A DNA stretch of 64,000 nt, from assembly GCA_020746875.1 (NCBI GenBank), contig JAGTJL010000014.1:186001-250000 (forward strand). The letters are read 5' to 3'. Within the stretch, counting starts at the first letter, position 1. Each line of letters begins with the position of its first letter. Shown here one piece after another: positions 57,812 through 64,000 of this stretch. The position numbers and the translations under genes are program-made. The stretch is from Rhexocercosporidium sp. MPI-PUGE-AT-0058 (lineage: Eukaryota; Ascomycota; Leotiomycetes; Helotiales). The notes under the pieces were generated by a model, which was given only the letters and a program-made list of their open reading frames with translations, was not told where the DNA came from and did no database searches.

Positions 57812-60800
57812 ATGGAACAATCCTCAGCAAGTCGTGCCCCGTTGAAAATACTGTCACTTGGTTCGTAGCCTTGCTGTGGTCGCCGTCATTTATAAACTTC
57901 AAACTAACCGGAACAGATGGAGGAGGCATCAGAGGGCTCTCAGAGCTCTACATACTCGACGTTATCATGCATAGAGTGCAACTCGCCGGAAATCTGACCG
58001 CAGTTCCTCTACCAGCGGATTATTTTGATATCATAGGTGGCACCAGCACAGGCGGGTATGTTCATAGCCTGATCATACAGCGCCTCTCTGTCATTGTAAA
58101 GTCAACCGAAGGGGAAATCGCTGATGGTTTAGGTTGATTGCAATCCTCCTTGGACGGTTGAGACTGTCTGTTCCACAGGCAATTGAAAAGTATGGCGAAT
58201 TGTCGAAGCACGTGTTTTCGCAGCAGAAACGAACCTGGCAAGACGGGAAGTTCAAGGCGTCAAGATTAGAAGGGGCTATTCGAAAAGTCCTCATCGACAC
58301 TCTCGGGGTAGGCCGTGATGAGGAGAGGATGCGCGGAGAAAGTCTTGGTTTCTGTAAAACGTGAGCAATTATTTTTCTTTAAGTATAAAATGTGACTAAC
58401 AAGATTGTTTAGGTTCGTCTGCGCTGTGCCCGCCCATCAAGTCAACAGCGGTGCAAGATTGTTCAGATCCTACTTATCAAAGGATCCATGTTACAATCCT
58501 ACAATCTGGGAAGCAGCACGCGCAACATCGGCAGCCCCTGGATTTTTCAAACGTATCTCGATCGGTGAGCCTGGTGTGCAAGAAGACTTTGTTGATGGAG
58601 CTCTTGGGTATAATAACCCGGTAGAGCTCGCAATTCAAGAAGCCATCCATGAATTCGACCCAGAGATGAAACTTGCTTGTATTGTTAGCATAGGGACCGG
58701 GAAAACAAGACTAGCGGGGTTTAAGAGGCCAGGACTGCTCCAGCGAGTGATCCCGGTGGATCTTATCAAGACACTGGCCACCATGGCGACATCGTCGGAG
58801 GCTGCATCCAAGATCCTCGAAGAGCGGTATCGGAATTGTCCTGGACTTTATCATCGACTGAATGTTGAGAAGGGTCTTACCGAAATTGCACTAGGTGAAT
58901 GGGAGAGACTTTCTGAGGTCAAGACTCATACCTTGGCATATTTGAACTTGCCGGAGGTGGATGCGAGGATCAATGTGATTGTCAATTGTCTGCTCGGAAG
59001 ACCTGTACCCACATACCGCCTGGGTGCATTGGGTGAGTTCAATGATTTTTGGGAAGAAAGAGTGCTTACACATTGTAGATGGGTCTTTCCGAGCAGCAAC
59101 ACCCCCATCAAGTCTTCCTACTACCTCCAATCTGGTGGACCGTAGCGAAAACTCGGTGATTGTCATGTACCCATCATTCGGTGTCACTCACTTCGTCCAC
59201 CGAGCTGGACCCCTGGACGAGTTAGAAAGACATTTCGATAAAGGCGAAACATCAAATGATCCGAAGGTTATCGTACTTCAAGGCATGGGAGGCTGCGGGA
59301 AGTCTCAGCTTGCACTCAAATATTGCAAACGAGCACACCTCGGGCAGGAATATGAGATGATATTCTGGATCGACGCCACATCCCCCGAGACGGCCATGCA
59401 AAGCTTTACGAAGGTCGCTGAAGCTTTGTTGAAACCCGGATTCCAAGCAGCAGAAGTCGAAGCCAATCTCCAATTTGTTCGAATGACACTGAACTCGAAG
59501 ACAGGAAGATGGCTTCTGGTGTTTGACAATTTTGATTATCCAGAAATTTTTAGGACGAAACGGCTCAAAGAATACTTCCCTTCGGTCGGTCCAGGCTCAA
59601 TACTAATTACCAGCCGTCAAGTCGAAGTCAGAGCATTGGGACATCACTCGCTTGAAGTGAACCAGCTTTCAGAGCCCGAAGCTCTTGAAATATTGCTCCA
59701 CCGGACGGGACGAGAATCAAGCGAGGAGAACAGAATTGAGGCCTCGAAGATCACAAAACGGCTAGGATACCACGCCCTAGCAGTCGACCAAGCTGGTGCT
59801 TACATGTGGAAACGAGGTATGGAGTTTGCCGCTTATCTGGAGTGTTACGATAGACAACGTGAAAAGGTCCTTAACGAGGCTCCAGAGATATGGGACTACA
59901 CGAAAGCATCCAAGGACAGCGCTGAAGGACAAGTAAATTGCACAGTCTTTGCCACGATGGAATTATCCCTGAAGTCACTGTCGGGGAATGGGGCCACTCG
60001 GCGAGACAAAAGACACATCTTGACCTTGATGGCGTTCTTCGACATCAACAAACTTGCCGACACACTTTTCACGCCTGCTGGGCTTGAATCCGGGAACTGG
60101 ACGGAGTCCTGCCGTGAGAACGATGCATGGAGCACGGACGCCTTTCTCAGTATCCTCACTGAGCTGCGAAACCTCTCCTTGCTGCAAAGCCTGAACACCG
60201 CGTCTACCGAGACAACCTTTTCAATCCACCCCCTCGTCCAAGACTGGCTCAAGGCACGGATCGGGATCGAGCGGGGGAAGGAATACCTCCAGGAATCGAT
60301 GCTGGTTCTGTCCAAGTACATCTGGACATATGACGTCATCAACGATTTCCCGGACGCGGACTTCAACACGAAACAATTCATGCTTGCGCATGTCGATGCC
60401 ACGATTCTAGCAAAACAAGAATATTACCAGTCGTGGAGTTTCATCACAGGAAAAGGTCTTTTGTGGGCTGGGTATGCTTATTACAGCGTTCTGGGGAGCC
60501 ACGGTCGCGACCGCCAAGCCGAGGAACTTTGCAGGGCTGTGCTGGAGGAAAGAGCCAACGAGAACGGGGAAGAACATCCAGACACTCTTGCTGACATGCA
60601 CAATCTCTCCAATTATCTCCGATTCCAAGGCAAATATGAAGAAGCCGAGTCTCTGATTCGCCAGTGCGTCGCAATCAAGGTAAAACTTCGCGGGAAGGAA
60701 GCGCTCGAAACACTCCAAAGCATGAATAGCTTGACCAATCTACTCGAGTCGCAGGGTAAATTCGACGACGCAGACGAGATGTCGCAAGAAGCAGTCGAGA

Positions 60801-61366
60801 TATCAGCGAGAGTATTTGGCAAAGAACATATACAGACAATCTTCAGCGTTCAGAATCGAGCGAGTGTCCTGAAGCGTATGAAAAATTACGGCGAGGCCGA
60901 GCGATTAAATAGGGAGAATCTCATCATCTGCAAAAAGCTTCTAGGAATTCAGCATCCCCAAACACTAAATATTCTGAACAATCTTGCTCTTTGTCTGGAC
61001 GATGGGGGTAAATTTGAAGAAGCAGAAACCTTTCTTCGAGAATCTTTGAGGTTAACGGAGGATGTGTTTGGGCCGCAACACCCGGATACACTCAGTTCGA
61101 TTTGCAATCTGGCAGTGAATCTTTATCAGCAACGGAAACTACCAGAAGCCGAAGAGCTCTTCTGGCGTGCTTATCCTGGGCATGAGAGCGTCTTTGGATG
61201 GCAGCATCCGAATTCGTTGGCCTTTCTTGCCTGGATGGCAGAATGTCTGCGGGGCGCGGGGAAGGATAAAGAGGCAGAAGAAATACGAGAATTGTATTGG
61301 GTATCAAAAAGAGCGAGAGAGGAGCAGCTGGAAGCCTCAAGATCACGGGTGTCGGGTACAACTTGA
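57812..61366 (+). CDS. Patatin/NB-ARC/TPR NLR-like protein
   Basis: Fungal NOD-like receptor architecture, 1107 aa and intact. Exons 57812-57860, 57917-58055, 58133-58360, 58413-59032 and 59079-61366; introns of 46-77 nt, all phases agree. An N-terminal patatin-like phospholipase domain (about 10-330) has the oxyanion motif DGGGIRG (17-23), nucleophile GGTSTGG (Ser60) and dyad aspartate in FVDGALGYNNP (Asp200). The NB-ARC domain (about 375-700) has P-loop GMGGCGKSQLA (414-424), Walker-B-like WLLVFDNFD and SILITSRQ. About six 42-residue TPR units (about 815-1090) follow, e.g. ADMHNLSNYLRFQGKYEEAE. By analogy with described fungal patatin NLRs, ligand sensing by the TPRs would oligomerise NB-ARC and switch on lipase activity. 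The trigger is unknown. The repeats are diverged from each other, not near-identical. Confidence 0.93.
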
Positions 61367-61787
61367 TGACCAGACAGTGTTGACTGAGAACGAAATCCAT
61401 CACAGCTATCACAGCTGCCATCTGGTGAGAACAGATTAGCATTCGGCGCAGGACTGCATTGAATGCAGGACGGATTGTTGATTTGGCAAATTGTGATATG
61501 AGCTAGGGGCTAAGAAAGGTATGTGAGCCTACTCTAATCCCGCTTATCCCAGTACTGATGGGATACAAGAGTACGTCCTTGATCATCCAGCCGGGTGCCC
61601 TGCAGCAAAGGAAGAACATAAGAGTACGAGATCGCCGACAAAGCTTAGAACATAAGTACTCAACGTGTACCTGACTCGAGGTATCTCATCGTCATCATGT
61701 TGTTACGTGTAAAATCTGCATCAATAGTCTGTATGAAACCTTAGCTTCGTACATAAGAACAGAGATGAAACTAGAACAAATTCCATG
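61367..61787. other. Convergent intergenic region
   Basis: 3' flanks of the NLR and HRI1 genes; nothing recognised. Confidence 0.5.
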
Positions 61788-62629
61788 TCACTTCCATGAG
61801 AAACTCTCAACACAAGCCCACTCCAATCCATCACTACCAACCAACCTCTGTCCCAACACGAACTCGTCATGTGAGAACACGCCTCTTGGAACAAGTGCCT
61901 TCCCAATCTCCACAACCGGCTGCCACCCCCTCTCAGAATCCCACATCCACCTCCCCACACTAATATCCTCGCCTCTTCTCAACACCCCTTGAATATAAAC
62001 ACCAACTCTAGCGAGCACCCCCCGAACACCACCGTCCTCATCCTCAACTCTAAGAACCCAACTCCTAAACTCCTCCTCCCCATCCACCTTCCCAATCACC
62101 AAATCAACCCAGCACTCCTCATACCTCTCCACTCTTCCCGTATTCGGGTTCTCCATAGCGCCATACTCCATCGTCTCGCCATTCGGCTGCGGATACATAT
62201 CGCCCTCATCCTGAACCTCGTCCGTCGTCTTGTTATCCACCCAATGCGTCCATACCGTATGTGACGGTTTCTCGATCTCCGACTCGTGGCCAGGGAGAGA
62301 GGAGTAGACGGTTGGAGAGGGGGATGCGGTTCCAGCGAAACCCCATTCGAGACGGGTGATGGGGAGGGGGGTGAGGCTTGGGAGGGAGGGCTCCTTGGGC
62401 GTGGTGGGGAGGTAGATCCTTATATCGACAAAGTGTTTACCGGCTGTTGTTAGGACGAGGGTGCTGAGTTATATCTTAGAGGGGTTGACGGAGTAGTGGG
62501 GGTGAGGGGTATGTACTCTGTGTTTTCACTGGCTGGTTCGTCCTTTTTTCTATGTCAATTGAGTTCGGATGAGACTTATGGACAACTTACACCCCATTTT
62601 ATGAATTTACGAGTCGATATATGAGCCAT
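61788..62629 (-). CDS. HRI1: Hri1-like protein (one extra base in an A run)
   Basis: Ortholog of the fungal Hri1 family, a two-domain beta-barrel (lipocalin-like) protein of unknown function. Exons (complement) 62591-62629, 62517-62549 and 61788-62463. They read MAHISTRKFIKWG, KKDEPASENT-D and TLVLTTAGKHFVDIRIYLP, followed by LEWGFAGTA, HTVWTHWVDN, YEECWVDLVIG and the C-terminal WACVESFSWK. The exons sum to 748 nt, one too many. Reading KKDEP requires five instead of six A at 62544-62549, just after the first acceptor. The corrected length is 248 aa, close to the yeast protein (244). Either a sequence error or an alternative junction that I could not find. Confidence 0.82.
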
Positions 62630-63052
62630 GATTGAGATTTGAGTTTTCTGCTGTTTGAAGAGGATGAAGTGAGGTTGAAAGTGGGTTGAAGCTCTTATCG
62701 CTTATCAGCTCGTGACAAACGCGTGCCGATGTTTCAAAGAGAATACAAGTAATGAAAATCACAAACTAGGAAGCGGAACTTGAAGTTTGTGGTCATTAAG
62801 AGCGTTTCTTTGCTCGGAAGAAGTATGAATCCCTGGTATCGACATATAGTACAAGAAGAGAGGAGAACCGAAAAACAGGGAGGCATTACCATCAAGACAT
62901 CAAAAGTAAGACAAGGAGAACGAATACACGCTTGACTGACCCATCCTGAGAAAGTCCTTGCCCTCATACACATATCCATGTCCGTAATACACCCCCCAAA
63001 AAACAACGCTCAAAAGCGACACAAGTATTATCCAGCCATTTATAGCTTCTGT
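62630..63052. other. Intergenic region
   Basis: HRI1 promoter and 3' flank of the holocytochrome c synthase gene. Nothing else seen. Confidence 0.45.
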
Positions 63053-64000
63053 TCAGTTCGTTCCTTTCTCCCGCAGCTGGGCTCCGGAAGCTCTATACCA
63101 TACATCTCCTCCCCATCTCATCATTCTCTCCACAGCGGCAGTAGGTGTAACAGCAGGGCGGACATCGAGGTAAAAGACTGGCTCGCCTTTTGGATCATCT
63201 GGTCCGGAGTAGTAGTCGATAATGTATCGAATCTCCTTCTTTTGGCCAGCAACTTCTCTCTGCACAAACCAATCGTGGCGATCGAATGGGGGCTCCGTAC
63301 TATTTTCCAGTCAGCATTTATCGTTCAATCGGAGTCACTCAACACTTACGCAAAAGCACTAGGATATATCCACCCCATTACCTGAATCATAGCCGCCTTA
63401 GGTGTCATCTCCTTCGGCCTCCCCATAAATCGGAGCAGGCTCGGCTGGGAAACACCATCGAAGTTTGCCCCAGCTTCATGATTCGCACCAGCCATCGAGC
63501 CTTGCTCTCCTCTCTTACACATCTCCCACCCTCTCTTCAAGCCTCCACTAAATCTGCGCTCCCACTCCACGATCTCGGCCCAGGCACCCTCATTCAAGAA
63601 ATTGTGCACCGACACCATACTCTCCACCGCAGTCGCATCTGTATCCGTATATCCCTTTCTCAAAAGCGCATTGTACATCTGCTGAGGAGATGGGTATTCC
63701 CAGTTGCCCTCTCCACTGCCCTTGGGGATAGTTGATGGTTCGCGCTCAGTCGGTAGAGCTACCGTCTGGTCTTTAGCTCGTTCTTGGGAGATATCGGAGA
63801 ACATGTAGTTCAATGGATTGTATTTAGAGTATTTGGAGGAAGTCTTGGTCTCTGCGGAGAGATCGGAAGGCGTATAAGGGCAGGCGGATTCTGCTGGTGG
63901 GGTAGGAGGTTTTGCTACCACAGTAGAGCTCTGGTGCATTGGACATGATGGCTAAAAGATGTTAGATCGTTCAAATGAAAAAATACTGTGATCATACCGG
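63053..64000 (-). CDS. Holocytochrome c synthase / cytochrome heme lyase (5' end outside window)
   Basis: Mitochondrial intermembrane-space enzyme that attaches heme to apocytochrome c or c1. Exons (complement) 63998-64000 (end of an exon, continues right), 63350-63951 and 63053-63299; introns of 46 and 50 nt; phases agree. CP heme-regulatory motifs are present (PSCPMHQS and ESACPYTP). The family core follows: [60 protein letters not shown], the histidine in [21 protein letters not shown] and [11 protein letters not shown]. The C-terminal domain has YIIDYYSGP and YLDVRPAVT. Only the first residues are missing. Sequence alone does not separate the cytochrome c and c1 types for certain. Confidence 0.93.

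Noticed and set aside
1..64000. CRISPR arrays, rRNA, prokaryotic operons
   Set aside because: No spaced short palindromic repeats or rRNA-like sequence; spliceosomal introns show the DNA is eukaryotic.

Overview
The window is nuclear DNA of a filamentous ascomycete (Pezizomycotina); a Leotiomycete-like fungus is my best guess, by inference. The signs are short GT-AG introns (about 40-90 nt) with CTAAY-type branch points in most genes, and typical fungal families: a Zn2Cys6 regulator, a sphingolipid C9-methyltransferase, LaeA-like and COMT-like methyltransferases, GH76 and GH17 wall enzymes, a HET-type protein, and a patatin/NB-ARC/TPR NLR. There is also a gene ruined by apparent repeat-induced point mutation (RIP). 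Gene density is low, with several gene-free stretches of 2-5 kb. I saw no tRNA, rRNA, CRISPR array or intact transposon.

Layout. 1-2.5 kb: divergent SAM50 (partial, mitochondrial outer-membrane assembly) and UBC6 (ER ubiquitin-conjugating enzyme). 4.8-6 kb: a 2EXR-domain protein. 7.6-10.9 kb: a secreted GH76 enzyme converging on a coiled-coil protein. 13.6-14.6 kb: a conserved Ser/Thr-rich fungal protein, then about 5 kb without a gene. 19.6-23.6 kb: a Zn2Cys6 regulator divergent from a sphingolipid C9-methyltransferase, with three diverged direct repeats in the shared promoter. 23.6-27.6 kb: non-coding, with a 207-bp TTATT pentanucleotide array. 27.6-33.2 kb: taxon-restricted minus-strand genes, two of them ending in short CxCxxC tails. 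33.9-37.2 kb: an O-methyltransferase and a LaeA-like methyltransferase on one divergent promoter. 38.5-43.1 kb: a Ser-rich protein, a GH17 glucanase and a secreted CMLE-fold lactonase.

43.9-61.4 kb holds genes typical of fungal non-self recognition and fast turnover. These are a HET-core membrane protein, a CorA-type Mg transporter, an ankyrin fragment, a 3-hydroxyacyl-CoA dehydrogenase-family enzyme, the mutated carboxylesterase pseudogene, and an intact patatin/NB-ARC/TPR NLR. 61.8-64 kb: HRI1 and holocytochrome c synthase (its 5' end lies outside the window).

Five otherwise well-conserved gene models (UBC6, 2EXR, HET-like, CorA-like, HRI1) each need exactly one base added or removed to restore the frame, mostly at short homopolymers. 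This points to indel errors in the assembly rather than five independent pseudogenes, and automatic annotation of this window will probably be wrong at those loci.
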